This document shows positions 40,657-53,200 of a stretch of 64,000 nt of DNA, one piece after another. The translations under genes were made by a program, and so were the position numbers. The notes under the pieces were generated by a model, which did no database searches, was not told the origin of the DNA, and saw only the letters and a list, made by a program, of their open reading frames with translations. Source of the stretch: Cladobotryum mycophilum (Eukaryota > Ascomycota > Sordariomycetes > Hypocreales > Hypocreaceae); NCBI GenBank assembly GCA_036429605.1, contig JAVFKD010000002.1:682001-746000 (forward strand), written 5' to 3'. Each line of letters starts with the position of its first letter. The first letter of the stretch is position 1.

Positions 40657-42205
40657 GTTTTCATGTCTTCATCATGGAGATGCGAACGAAGACGATGGAT
40701 GAGAGTGAAAATCTGAATTTAAAAAAAGACCTTGGATGAGGCGTCTATATGATGGGAGTATAATGAATGCCTCAGCCAACCACCGGGCGGGATCGGATAC
40801 GACCCCGAAAGGCCGCCGATCAGAACCAACAAGAGAGTGTTGTCGCGCTCACACACACACACAAGGCTAGGCTACTACTACTACCAAACGCCCTGTTAAG
40901 CTCTTGCATATGCATCTGAACAGATAATGCTGTTGTTGGTTGGTCCTACAAAGATCGAACCACCTTGTCCAATCTGGAGGGGCGGGGTCGGCCAATACCA
41001 AACTCGGCAAGTTGGGTACCAATTTATCGTGATCTAGCCGGATTCAAGTATTAGATAGATGGTATAAGCTCAGGATGAGGGAGGGCCGAGCTGGAACATG
41101 GAAGAGAAGAGAAGAGAAGATGATGAAAAGACACGGTTTCTTGTGACAGGTAAAGGGGGGGGGGATGGATATTGATCATGGTGTTTTTGCTTGGACGGTT
41201 TTGGCTGAGGCTGAACCTGAACATGGTAAGAGGGGGTGTCCAGCTACGGAATTCATCACATAATTAGCATGCCATTAAATGATATGTAAGGGATTCAAAA
41301 GAGAAGATGTGGCAAATACCAATAAAATGTTACCATGTATGAGTATAGAGGCCATCAATCTCCTCAACACTGTCGTTGCGCCGCTCGACCCGAGCCTTCA
41401 CGACCCCTCTGATCGGTCTCGTTTTTTAGAATGAGTCTTACACGCATACCCAACCTTCCATATCGGGAAATACCATGCGCGCGGGGGCAAAATAGAATGT
41501 CTCAGGGGCTGAACGGGGGGCAGATGCAGGTCAACTGTCCAAGAACGCTCAAGTCCATCAGCGCTTGTCGAGCTTTTCAGGAAAAAAACACCAACAGCAA
41601 ATTGTTCGACATTACACATGGTTTCTTTTTCGTCTTCCCGGCCTTGTTCGGATTTCCTTGCTAGAGAAGTTGGAGCAGAACAAATATCTCGCGTGTTATT
41701 TCATCATCGAGGGCAAATGGATTCTGAACTGAGCGCTGAGCGCTGTCCCCCTCCCCTCCCTGCGTTACATGAGTAGGTTATGATTATATGGAAACTTTTT
41801 CGGGAATGACGAAACTGTAGCATCCCAATGACTGACATGGCGGTATAGGAACGATCCTCCCCACGCATCCACAAAGCGATAAAATTATAAACTGGACGCA
41901 CAAAAGCTAGGCTGCTGTACTAATATCCTCAAAATTCGTATAGTCTAGCTTGCCACAGCTATCGTACTTGCCTTCGCTCTTACCAGAGATTCGTGGAATG
42001 CAAACACAAGATGAGCACGATTCAGGTGGCAAGGAAGCTAAAGACTCGGTGTCCCTCAACGCAAAGACCAACAACCATGAACACTGGGGTTTTTGACCAA
42101 TTGAGCACATAAGTTTCCTTTATGAATGTTCCCTTTTATTGCCAATACAAGCTCCGAGGTGATGAATGCCGTCCCTGTCAAATTCTAGCGCCTGTATATC
42201 ACCAT
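40657..42205. other. Intergenic interval, promoter of the ABC transporter
   Basis: No gene was seen. The stretch contains a short (CA) repeat near 40850-40862, a GAAGA repeat near 41102-41120 and a G9 run near 41156-41164. It presumably includes the ABC transporter promoter. Confidence 0.4.
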
Positions 42206-43560
42206 CTACTCAAACGTCACCTTGATAACCTGGATATGGTTATTGTTCGTATACGCAATGGTCAGAGTCTTACCCGACTCATCCAAATACGGATACGCAA
42301 CACCGGCATAGACAAAGCCTCCATCGATGGGGGTTACGGTGAAGACTTCTTTGTCTGATGACCACGGCCCCTCTGGGCTTGGCGCCGTTCTCAATGCTAC
42401 ATTTGGACCATCTGCGGGTCTTGGTTAGCAAACAGAACTTACGGAGACAGAGAAAAGAAAGAAAGAAAGAGAAAGAAAGAAAGAAGAAGAAGAAGAAAGT
42501 TAACTTACTCAAGTGAACATAGATGTAGCACTGAAAGTAGTTGCTATAAACCACCTGTCCCTGTCCCGCCCCCCACATCACCGCCGTCTCCGGGTTGTGC
42601 TCCGTCAACAGCTCTTGCCTCCATCCTTTCTCCCTTCCCCACCAGTACTCGTACTTGTCCAGGTCAAAGGCCTCGGATGCCTTGACACGTGCCTGGTAGA
42701 TGTACATGGTTTGCGGCCACGTCGTTACGTGCTTGGGCGGGTTGCCCCAAATGTAAATGTACTCACTGTTGACGTCCCGATAAGCAGCGACGTCGCCGTA
42801 CTTTGCCGTGACGGAGCAGTCCCACCACCAGCCCTGGGGGCCGAGACGCTCGGTGATGGTCGGTGTGCCGTTGATGACCTGAACGCGGGCGATGCCTGCA
42901 TGACGGTAATTTTCATGTTCATTCTACCAATTATTTTTTGGACTGCGTTAGTCCATGGATCTAGATGTCAATGATATGGTAAGGGGGATAGGTTTTTGAG
43001 ACGCACAATGAGGTAGTAGACGGCGCCCGTCGCACTGTCATGATCCGTCTCAACGATACTCGTCCCCCCAAAACCAAACAAATTCGTCTCACCCCACTCC
43101 TCCCTAAAGGGGGTAAACTGCTTCTGATGCGGTACCGGGTGGTCGCTGTTCAGGTGCAAATCATGAACCAGCAGGGGATCGTCCGTCAGCGCCGACACCG
43201 AATTGCGCACCATGCCGTGGAAGCCCTCCACGTTCTGGTCCGGATCCGTGATGCCCGGAGCGCACCACAGAGTATCTCCATAGACGGCGTACCATTTGCC
43301 CTGGATGTGGCCGGCAAAGCCCAGGTCTCGCCTGCTGGCGCTGTTGCTCGATCTCTGCTCGCCCAGATACTCGACTGAGAAGTTGCCAATCGGGTTTATG
43401 CCCGCGGGCTGAGTGTTGTCCACGCCGGCCCATGGCTCTGCAGGTTGTTGTGCATTGTTAGTGCTCGATGCTTCCTTGTTTACATTGGACTGTGGGGGTT
43501 GTCATTGTCCGGATCAAGTTTTGCCGCAATGCTTTGTATGAATTGCTTGAAGCCCATGAT
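42206..43560 (-). CDS. Five-bladed beta-propeller protein, DUF4185-like
   Basis: Three exons are supported. The longest 5' exon (43423 downward) has NFSVEYLGEQ, RRDLGFAGHIQGKWYAVYGDTLW and FGGTSIVETDHDSATGAVYYL, a pattern resembling DUF4185 / glycosidase-like propellers. The middle exon (about 42510-42895) contains WWWDCSVTAKYGDVAAYRD and YIYIWGNPPKH. The last exon (42206-42415) ends YTNNNHIQVIKVTFE. The intron at about 42416-42509 carries a CTTT simple repeat. A short first exon starting MGFKQFIQSIAAKL (ATG near 43560) is plausible, but its splice phase does not fit cleanly next to a C5 run, so the exact start is uncertain. No signal peptide is visible. The substrate is unknown; a carbohydrate role is inference. 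Confidence 0.65.
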
Positions 43561-45086
43561 GATGATGACCGTGATGCGGGGCAAATCTCAAGGAGGCGGG
43601 GGGATGCTTCTGAGCTCGATAGAGGGGTTTGTCTAGCAATTGGTCGAATTGACCTTGTAATGGTATGATTGTATTCTGAATCTCATTTGAAAATACCTAA
43701 ATCATATATCAGTACAGGAAGAGGCGTTCAGGCTTTAATCTATTATAACTGACATAAAGTGATGCATATATTGGCATTGATAAGATAATGGATCCATTAT
43801 CCATGGAGGTGACGTGATAGCATGTAATCCCGTAATCCCGTTACCTACGTCATAGTGTTAAGCTCCCCTAGAGGGGGTAGTAAAAGACGTATGTAGATAC
43901 CCGTTACGCGTATCATAGAGTGGCGCCCCGTAACACCGTGTTAACCCTATAACCGTAACATAAATGATAAGTATTATATTTTAATATTAGATTTTTATAT
44001 AATTATAATATTATGACATTAAATTTAATTCAACTTATTTTGTATTATTATAATAAAAATAAATAATAAAACCTATTTTTTTAATATTTTATTAATTATA
44101 TAAAAAAACGTACCTTACATAATTATAGTTCGTATTAGTAAGGTAGCAAAAGCAGTGTACAATTGGGGAATTGTTATAGTATAGTTGCTTTATTATAGAA
44201 CGCTCATGAGTAAGATAAGGATATTAATAGTCAAACTTAAGACTTTAATGCAACTAAAAGACATGAATCATTATGTCTCTTGTATGTGCCTACTTTGCCA
44301 AGGGACCTAGTGTACACTTACTTAGTAATATTCTGCGTCTCTGAGTTTTGTCTAACTGCTTTTTTCGTTACTTCTCCACTATTTAAAGAGCCGAATGGAC
44401 CACGTATTGAAACATAGTTACTCTGTGAGTAGATTGCTCTTTGTGCCTGATACCCCATTCAAAGACACTTGGTGATGTGATACAGTCGAAAACCACGTAT
44501 GCAACACCTCCGCAATATGGACCCTTGAATCAGCCAGCCACATTCAGGCAGCGCATGTCTACTAGCAACCGTGTCTCTAATAGTGGTGAGTTTGCCGAGT
44601 CTTAATAAGGCGCCCCCTGATTCATATGCAGTGGGCGGACACGTCTAAAAGCCCATGACGGTGGGTTAGGCATCTCTGCATAGCGCCCTAGGCGCAGTGG
44701 TTGGTTCATGTGCGATAAGTTAGGTTACCGGCACGACCACACAATGCGCAGGTGCTTAAGTCTCCTAGCCAATAGGTTTATAGCTGTGAGAAATGGCAAC
44801 CCAACTAGCCCATTTTTTCGTCTTGGGTTAACGATCTGTCTGTATCTACATACAATCATGAATGATGAGGCCGGTTTGTAGTTGTAACGACAAACCCTTT
44901 CGCCGATTACGTATAACTCCAAGGGCCGCCACTTGAAATATATCCGTAAAGCAAACAACCTCCTTCTCTCACATAGAGTTGTATGCCTATCTTTTCGAAT
45001 TTGTCTCTTCGTCTTAACTCTGTTGATTCTAAATTCGATTCGACCATATTCAAGTTCTTACTTACATTCCTCCATTCTCTATCTCC
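43561..45086. other. Intergenic interval with a strongly AT-rich block
   Basis: Positions about 43965-44115 are almost pure A/T (long TTAATAT/AATAAAA strings), far below the GC of the flanks. This is like the RIP-mutated or decayed repeat blocks common in ascomycete genomes. A small palindrome CCCCTAGAGGGG sits near 43866-43877. No transposon ends could be defined. The part before 45087 is presumably the promoter of the next gene. Confidence 0.5.
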
Positions 45087-48000
45087 ATGACAACAATGAC
45101 TCCCTACAAACAATTCAACTACGAACTCAATCGCGTTACGGACTTTATGTCTGGACCCATCCAGTCTTCCACAGGCCATATAACAGATGTGGTGTTCTCG
45201 GGGAAGCGACAATTGTTTTTCTTTGGGATGTCAACCGGCGTAATCTTTGCCTCAGAGCTGGGATTGTCGAAACAGAAGATATGGGGCACTCACCTATCTG
45301 GCGTGGAATATCTGCATCTGGTACCGGGAAAAGACGAAGATGAGGACGACAGCCTTATCAGTTTTGGCTATGATGGATCCATTATGATATGGAACATTGG
45401 CCAGCATGATTTAGGATTAATCAAAATCCTCGACGGCTTTCATTCTGTCTTCAAGCCTTGTATTGTTGCCTGTCGACCCAAGTCTGCCGACTCATCGCGC
45501 AGCGAGGCAAAGAAAGCACACCACTTTCTAGTGTTTGTCACCGACGACGGAACATTGAACTGGTGGGATCTCAACGATCACACTTCTTACGCAACTCTCA
45601 TCGATGGTCTACATGCTATCACCGCCATAGATGTTGATGAAGAGGACGATTTGATCGCCGTGGGAACAGCCAGTGGGCAAGTGAGAGTTTGGCGACTGAG
45701 TACACAGGCTTACACCCTCCAAGCCTCAGTTGAGGGCATCGTAACCAAAGTGCGATTTCTCCCAAGAAAAACCAGAGCCAATTCTACCGATCGGATGCTA
45801 GCAATCACGACGTCCTACGAAGAAAATTTAACACTCTGGAGGTTTGATACCACGAAACAGATCGTCAAACCACTTGATGAATGGAAAATCGACTACGATG
45901 ATGGCCTGGTATTCGACATCTACCCATTGAACGACGACTCTGTCCTGGTAGTGTTTACAAACGGACTCTTTAAAATACTCGAGATCGACACGCACAAGCA
46001 CAAGAACTTGGCTGATATCCCGTTACAATCGGCCTGGAGTGATAAGACTGACGGTTTGATTTGTGCAACTCTGGTTCTTGTATCAGATGGTAAAATTCTT
46101 CTCTGTCGTGCACGCCAAAGCGGAGACTTTTCCGTCGGGCCTGGGTTTCCAGCTAGATATTGGCACTACTCACCGGATGCCCCCCAAGGTCGCTTAGGGA
46201 GATGCCCACGATTGACGTGGGCATCGCCCATACCCACCCCTTGGCTAGTGGAACTGCAGGACTCGAAAAACATAATACTTTTATTGAAGTCTCTGCAGAG
46301 AAATCGGGGGACACAGTCCCAATACAAATTACTGTTGCAATACCACCCAAAGAATTCACTGACAGCCTTACGAAAGTGTGAGTTACTCCATTCAAACCAT
46401 CGAGGACACAATAGGACCCCTTTATGCTAACATTGCCACAGACTTAAAGACCGCGCCTCCAAAGAGAAGGAAGAGCAATGCGATCACTTTTGGCTTCCAC
46501 CAAAGGATCCATCAGGAGTGTCACACCGTTTATTTCGGGTTTCTGAATCCGCCGTTGGTCCATCCGCGCCCCCTACCAGAAACTGAGTCCACCATTCGTC
46601 CATTTGCGCCCCTCCTACTGGAAACTGAGTCCACCATTCGTCCATCTGCACCCCTCCTACTGGAAACTGATCACATTGCTTATCCATCTGTGTATCGTGA
46701 ACCTACTCCTGTCGTTCTTGCAACTCCGCCCCCTTATCCTCAAATCAATGACCTCGTTCTTACAACTGCACCCCCCGATCCTGAAGTTACTCACCCTGGT
46801 GCTGGGTCTAATACCCATCCCGAGTCAGCAATGCCCGCCACAGCAGAAAAGCGAAAAGAATTCGCGACCGAATTGGCATATGAGTTAAGCTGGAACATCT
46901 TCATAGCCGAACACGAGCAAAGAGCCAAAAAATCAGTCGCAGAACTAGACTCGAAGATCAACGAGCTTTCCGAAGCTCTGGATACCCTTGCTGCCACTGA
47001 ACCCGACAATTATATTGAGGATGAACTCCCATTGAGCCCCCAGAACAAATCTGAACAGGCCTTTCGGCTTCGGACAGCTGAGATCCAGACAAAGGAGAAC
47101 GAACTTCAGCAGGCCGAAAACAATGGGCACGAGGTGGAAATTAACAGGCTCAAAGATGAAGTCATCAAGGCCAAACTCGCTGCCAAGAAAGCCGAAATTG
47201 TGGTCAAGGATGCCAGACTTGCGTCGGCCAAGAAAGCCAAGAATAAGATCCCCGATCAAATTAAGAGGATGGAATTTGGGGTCAAAAAGGCCAATCATGA
47301 GAAGAAATTACTTGAGGCCCAAGATCAACTGGCAACGTTCTGGCAAGACATCCCCATTGAGAAAAGCATGGATACAATCGCCGTAGGGATATCCGAAGAT
47401 GGAGAGATCATGATCGCCGGCAACGTGAAAGAGCATCCGTTAGTAAAGGGCAATGGCAAGGAGTCTAGGTTTGGGCTTGATGAAGAGCGACAAAAACGCA
47501 TTCGAGATGTTTGTGAGTCACACTCGGAGACAAAGAATACCACCATCAGAATAATCTGGATTGAATCCATGCCGCAAAACACTAAAGACAACGGTAATCC
47601 ACACGCAGAGATGCAGATTATCAAATTTTGCGAAGACCACGAAAAGAAAATCCAAGTGATGGGGATTTCCAAACCGGCCTGTGAGAGGTGTAGCGACGTG
47701 TTATCTGCGAATGTGGTTTCCCATGCACACGAAAAACTGGTGGGCGGGCTCCCAGAGAAAGAAATAGCCAAGGCTAAAGTGGGAAATTGGCATCACCCTA
47801 AAGACTTGCAAGTTACAGATACGTTTGTATTCCGGAAACCCGATGAGGGTGACGAGCGTGCACCAGAACATGATGCTGAAGAGAAAGGCACGGTCGGAAA
47901 GCACCTGGGACAGAATCATCTTGAAGGAGTACAATTAGTCGAAGAGGCTCTGACACCTCCAGCTCGTAAAGAGGAAGGATACCAGGGAGCACATCAGCCT

Positions 48001-49380
48001 GAAGAACAAGCTCGACCTATAATGTTTGCTGGAATAGTGGTACCTGACAAGTATATAAGGCACCTAAAAGAACAGGGTCTTGGGAACAAACTCGTGCACC
48101 TTGATGAGTATGTCAATCAGGTTATAGGAAATCATCCTGAAGAGGCACAATTAGTTGAAGAGGCTCCGAAACCTCCAGCTCATACAGAGGAAGGATACCA
48201 GGGAGCACATCAGCCTAAAGAACAAGCTCGACCTATAATGTTTGCTGGAATAGTGGTACCTGACAAGTATATAAGGCACCTAAAAGAACAGGGTCTTGGG
48301 AACAAACTCGTGCACCTTGATGAGTATGTCAATCAGGTTATAGGAAATCATCCTGAAGAGGCACAATTAGTTGAAGAGGCTCCGAAACCTCCAGCTCATA
48401 CAGAGGAAGGATACCAGGGAGCACATCAGCCTAAAGAACAAGCTCGACCCATAATGTTTGCTGGAATGGTGGTACCTGACAAGTATATAAGGCACCTAAA
48501 AGAACAGGGTCTTGGGAACAAACTCGCGCACCTTGATGAGTATGTCAATCAGGTTGTAGGAAGTCATCCCGAAGAAAAACACGAGAACCGGGTGACCCAC
48601 GAAGTCCTGAAACCCAGTGTGGATGAATCGCACCTGTTAAGAAACCATCCTAGGGAAGAAGCCATGAATCGAGAGACTTACGAAGTCCCGACACCCAGTG
48701 AGGATGAAGCGCACCTGCCAAGAAACTATCCTGAAATTGAAAAAGAAACCCCTGAACGACTAGGGTCGGGTCCAGAAGGCAGAATCTACGAAGGGCACCA
48801 AGTTCGCAGTGGAAGGGCAAGAAATTTCACCGAAAGGGTCAAACAGGCGTGCATGCCACGGGTTACGAAGCCTCACTTTTCACCGGGAGAAGGCAGGGTG
48901 AAGAGAGCGGCAAAATCCCTAGTGCACCGGAATCGACCTTTGACACAAGGGGGTATCGGCGCTGCCATCGAAAATGTAGTCGACAACATCGACCGCCAAC
49001 CCTACGCCATAGCGGATAAGACGTTCGCGGAGACTGGCACTTATACGAATCGAATGACTGCCGGGGCGTATGCGCAGGCAGGGGTCGGCCGAGCGAGCGC
49101 CGGAGTGAGTTTCTTGCAGGCCGACGCTCTGGGCCCTAATGTCGCTGTGGGCGCTCAGGTTGGGATGCTCTCTGGAGTGGCCGTTTACGCTCATGCCGAA
49201 GTGGCAAAGGCATCGATAAGCGGCGCTGGTTGCGAACTTGGAGTTGGACTGCAATTTGACAGTGGAGCCAGTATCGGGCCCGACGGTGTAAGTGCTGAGG
49301 CTCTGGGGTTCGGCTTTGCAATTGGCGATAAGCTTGAAGTCGACCTCCCAGTTGGAGATGTTAAGTGTACTGTAATGTAA
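45087..49380 (+). CDS. Large WD40 / coiled-coil / deaminase-fold protein with tandem repeats (possibly two genes or a damaged gene)
   Basis: Four parts can be read. (1) From the ATG at 45087, about 370 residues of WD40-like blades (SFGYDGSIMIWN, AVGTASGQVRVWR). (2) A linker to 46377, a clean 64-bp intron 46378-46441 (GTGAGT..GCTAAC..CACAG) and about 45 more residues. (3) An open frame to 49380 with a basic/acidic coiled coil (about 47040-47330), then a deaminase-like domain: HAEMQI at 47602 and KPACERC at 47671-47691, the H-A-E ... P-x-C-x-x-C zinc site of the nucleotide/nucleic-acid deaminase superfamily. (4) Three 72-residue repeats, then a Gly/Ala-rich C-terminus. The frame changes at a C6 run (46180-46185) and near 46570 inside short 42-bp repeats, so the parts join only if 1 and 2 bases are missing. 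Otherwise there is a WD40 gene ending at 46586 and a second gene starting at the ATG 46831. Deamination is inferred from the motif; the target is unknown. Confidence 0.6.
47914..48561 (+). repeat. Three tandem 216-bp repeats inside the deaminase-fold gene
   Basis: The string CACCTAAAAGAACAGGGTCT recurs at 48061, 48277 and 48493, exactly 216 bp apart, and the whole unit is in frame (72 residues). Copies 2 and 3 are almost identical at the DNA level and copy 1 differs at several positions. This indicates recent duplication or conversion. Each unit holds ARPIMFAGIVVPDKYIRHLK followed by a LDEYVNQV segment. Confidence 0.95.
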
Positions 49381-50208
49381 TCAGGGCCCGTAGTGGGTTT
49401 GTGGTTGATGGTAGTGAGAAATTTCTGAATTTATTATTTTATCACTCTAGAGAGGCGCCTCACAAGTATCGTCTTGGCACCTTGCTCGTAGGCATCGTCC
49501 CGAAGGGAGAGGAGCCGAAAAATCTTGCTCCCTCGCGATCATGAATCTGGCTTCGTTGTAAGGCTCTGCCATGATGTGATATTCAGGCTTGAGGTGCAGC
49601 AAGAGGAAGTTTGGACAGGACAGACTGCTGAAGGGAAGAGTATGGAATCCCCCCTCCCGAACCCAGGTACTATTTACTTACGACTCCTCCCCTCCGTCCC
49701 CATCATTTTCTTTGACCGCCAGTCCCTGTGCACATGAGGCGTCCGGGAACCAATCACTTAATGGCATGGAACCCTGCAGTAGATGACCTTTTTTTGCAAA
49801 ATTTGATCGGTAGCTTGACTGGTTTAGGAACGCCATATTCCAATTACGGACCAGCACAGCTCCCATAACCCAAGGCAACGCTTAGATGATTGTGATACCA
49901 TGTACTACCTATATGAGCTTGCGATAGGGAAACTTTCCATCCCCATTGCTTCGATAAAGGGGTCCACTATTTACTAATATGCAGCCACAATACAATCATC
50001 CTGGCATACTGCATAACTACTCCCTTTCCCTTTCTCCGTGTGCAGAGTGCCTAGGCTACCACCACTACCTGAGTTCGGTTCAAGCTCTATTTTCTTTTAT
50101 TACTTTTCTTTCTCTTTTTCTCTTCATTTTTAAGGGGCAAGCAAGTATCTACCTACAATATTGTCTTCATGTATCTTGAATAAGGCATTGACCGTGTCCA
50201 TTCTCACT
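49381..50208. other. Intergenic interval with no supported gene
   Basis: Nothing recognisable lies between the deaminase-fold gene and the ankyrin-subtilase pseudogene. A T/C-rich tract at about 50090-50130 precedes the pseudogene start and may be promoter sequence. Confidence 0.45.
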
Positions 50209-53200
50209 ATGATGATAGATCAGACCAATAACGAGCCGAGCCATTGGGGCATTGGGCATGATTCTAGTGATTCTAGTGAAGCTTCATCATCTCCGTCAGA
50301 CGTGGAAGATGATGAAGTAAAGAAGAGCTTTGACCAGGACTTGAGAGATGCACAGAAGCTTTCTCAACAGACGCATAAATGAGCTCCCGACAAAACGAAG
50401 GATGAGGATATGGATCAATTCGTGAGCCGTCGACTGCAAAGGTGGGCACGTACCACTAACAAGAAACGAACGTTTTTGCATTACCTCGCGCAACCCGCAA
50501 CAACAGCAGCAGGCGATCTGAAACGGCCCATGAAGGGAGCCATCAAAGGGCTGGCACACTTGATGGAAACACCTGACGGCAGAGATCGTACTCCGCTCGT
50601 CATTGCCCTGGAGGAGGGTAACGAGACGTTCATCTCTGCGGTGAGTAGAATTGTAAAGGACGACAGCATGGCGCACCTCAGAACTGCTTTCTTTGTTGAC
50701 AGTGACAACAGAGGCAACAATTCCGACACCACATGCTTGCATGCTGCCCTAACCTGCCAGTTTAGGAAGGAAAGTCAGAGAGAGAAGTTGATCAAGACCA
50801 TCTGCAGTTTCTTACCAGAGACGATATTCACCCTCGTAGACAAAAGGGGTCGTACACCGCTCCACCTGGCTGTCGAGTATGACATGTGCTGCAGCAGCCA
50901 GGTCGGCATCGTCGACGAGCTGCTTCGCTGGGGACCGAAAGCCCTGAAAAATTCCACGCCCGGCCGCGAGAAAGAGAACCTGTCCGTCTACCAGTATTTC
51001 GAGTCCACGCGAAAGTATGCGGCACAGAATCAGCCGCCAATCCTGCGCCGGCAGAACAGCTCTGCTCTGCTCGAAGCACTGCCGTGGCAAAGGGACGAAG
51101 GCAGCGGGCTTGGAATGTTCCCCGGCCGGAAGGGGACTCTGAAACGTACCGCGCCAGCTGTTGATAATGGCAGCACGACTCCTCTCACTCAAAAGCAAAA
51201 TGCAAAACAGGAAGCCGCTGAGACGATTGCAGAAATGCTCCAGCTCTCGTATATGAGAACCTAGGAACCAGAAGTGGTCTCTAGGTCTCTGCGTCTTCGA
51301 GACAAGCAAGGTAAGAAAGAAAGAAAAAAGAATACCACAACCCGTTTCCTTCTTTTCTTCTTCTTCTTCCTCTCTTGTTTTTTTCTCTTTCTTCTCTTTC
51401 CTCTCTCCATCACTTTTGCTGCATGGCGAAAATACAATTCAGCCCATGATAGATCAAAAAGCCCCAACTCTTTTCAAATCTCAAACAAGGAGTTTTGGTT
51501 CGACTTTAGCCCTCCAACGAAAATCGGAGAAAGGGATTTCCATCAACTTTTCAGTCATTTGCAGTTCAATCCTATCCCTCAATATGCCGCCTTCCCGCTG
51601 ATCAAGCGGGACAAGAACGACGATGTTCCGGATGTGTTGCATCAGGGTCGAACGGTAGGCTTGATAGAAAGAAAACAACCCCTCCCTCTCGCCTCCCTTC
51701 TTCCAATCTGACACTCAACATCCTCGCAACATAGACACAGGCTGAATTGTTCTCAGGACGTAGCTTTCTTTCTCAGTTGACTCAAAGAGAAAGGAGTCAA
51801 TCGCATTATAAAGGTATATATATATATATATATATATCTTCCTTAAAAACTACCAACGTCTGAAGCTCCAGGCAAATGAAACCCCCCCCCCCCCTTTTTT
51901 TTTCTTTTCTTTTCTTTTTTTTCCTTTTCTTCTTTTCCTCCTTTTTACTAAGCTAATATTGTAGGTCATTGTCAACGATCTCGAGGCTCCATCACACAGC
52001 GATTAAGCCATAGAAGAGGCATTGGAATCATTTGTAAGTCATTGCATTGTGTGCGCACAGGATACTTGCTTGGGCTATGAGCGCTCCACCCCCCCTTTCT
52101 CTCTCTCTCGCGTGTTAATATATATACACCTACCTAACCATGGTGCTTACTCTTTGTCTAAGCAGAAAGTCGAGGTACTTGACTGGCGCAGATTAGATCT
52201 CGACCCTGTGACCCTGACACGAATTGGCGCACATCTACGACAGGTTCACCTCCAATGGAGCAGAAGGAACTCAGTCTTGAGAGCGTGGTCCGAGAAAGAG
52301 GGGTTGGCTACCATTCCCACGTTGGAGGAGATTTATCTAACACAAGTCGAGGTAAACTTACTCTGACTCCTCTTTACTTCTACCCTTAAACGTCTTTACC
52401 CCCCTTTTGACGTTACGTGCTCAGTCGAATATCATTAGTTAACCACGCCCGAGGTTTATCCTCATAAACAAGGTCCAGAATCAAAATCGAGACTCCACGA
52501 TAACATTGAGAGCTTCGAGGCACGGCTTGAAGCGTCCTGGCCCAAAGGCGGCCCCAAGCCCAACGTATTCTTTCAGTAAGCCATTGGCGATGATTACTTC
52601 GCAGCCCAGACTCAGGCTCAGACTCCCGCCGAGGAAACTCGGTCGAGCCCGCGCCATGACCCCTTTGTCTATACGGACAGGTGGATGCAATGTATGGACA
52701 GGTTCGTCTCCCACTTTCGGCAAATCGAGGCTCTCAGAGACAAGTCACCATCCCCGGGTCCGGTCAAGGTGGCTTTGATCGATGATGGAACCGACATCAC
52801 CCACTCTGATCTAGCCGGTATCAAGTTCTTCGGTAAAAGCTTTCATCACTACATTGAGGGTTCAGCAAAGCGCGTGTCTCCTTACTGGAGCTCGTCCTCG
52901 GGACATGGAACCTTGATGGCAAGGCTGATGAAGCGCATCTGTCCCAGCGCCATCATACACGTTATCAAACTGCATACATTTGTTGGTAGCGGCACAAACA
53001 AACTTCAGATTACGCCAGAAAGTGCAATTGCTGCAAGCCCACCCCAAAGCCCTTTCCTACTTACTCACTTACGACCCAAACCCCATACCCTCCTTACCCC
53101 TACCCCTTTACCCCTTATTCATATTCGTTTTTTTTAGTTGCTAATTTTCCAACGTGAACTAAAAGGCGATTAAATACGCAACAGAGCAGTATGTACACAT

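Noticed and set aside
40850..41165. CA, GAAGA and G-run simple repeats as a possible CRISPR or regulatory array
   Set aside because: Units are too short and irregular; they are ordinary microsatellites in a fungal promoter region.
52004..52579. Stop-codon reassignment as the reason for in-frame TAA/TAG codons
   Set aside because: Intact genes in the window (DUG2, modin-like, Myb) end at normal TAA/TAG/TGA codons and contain none internally.
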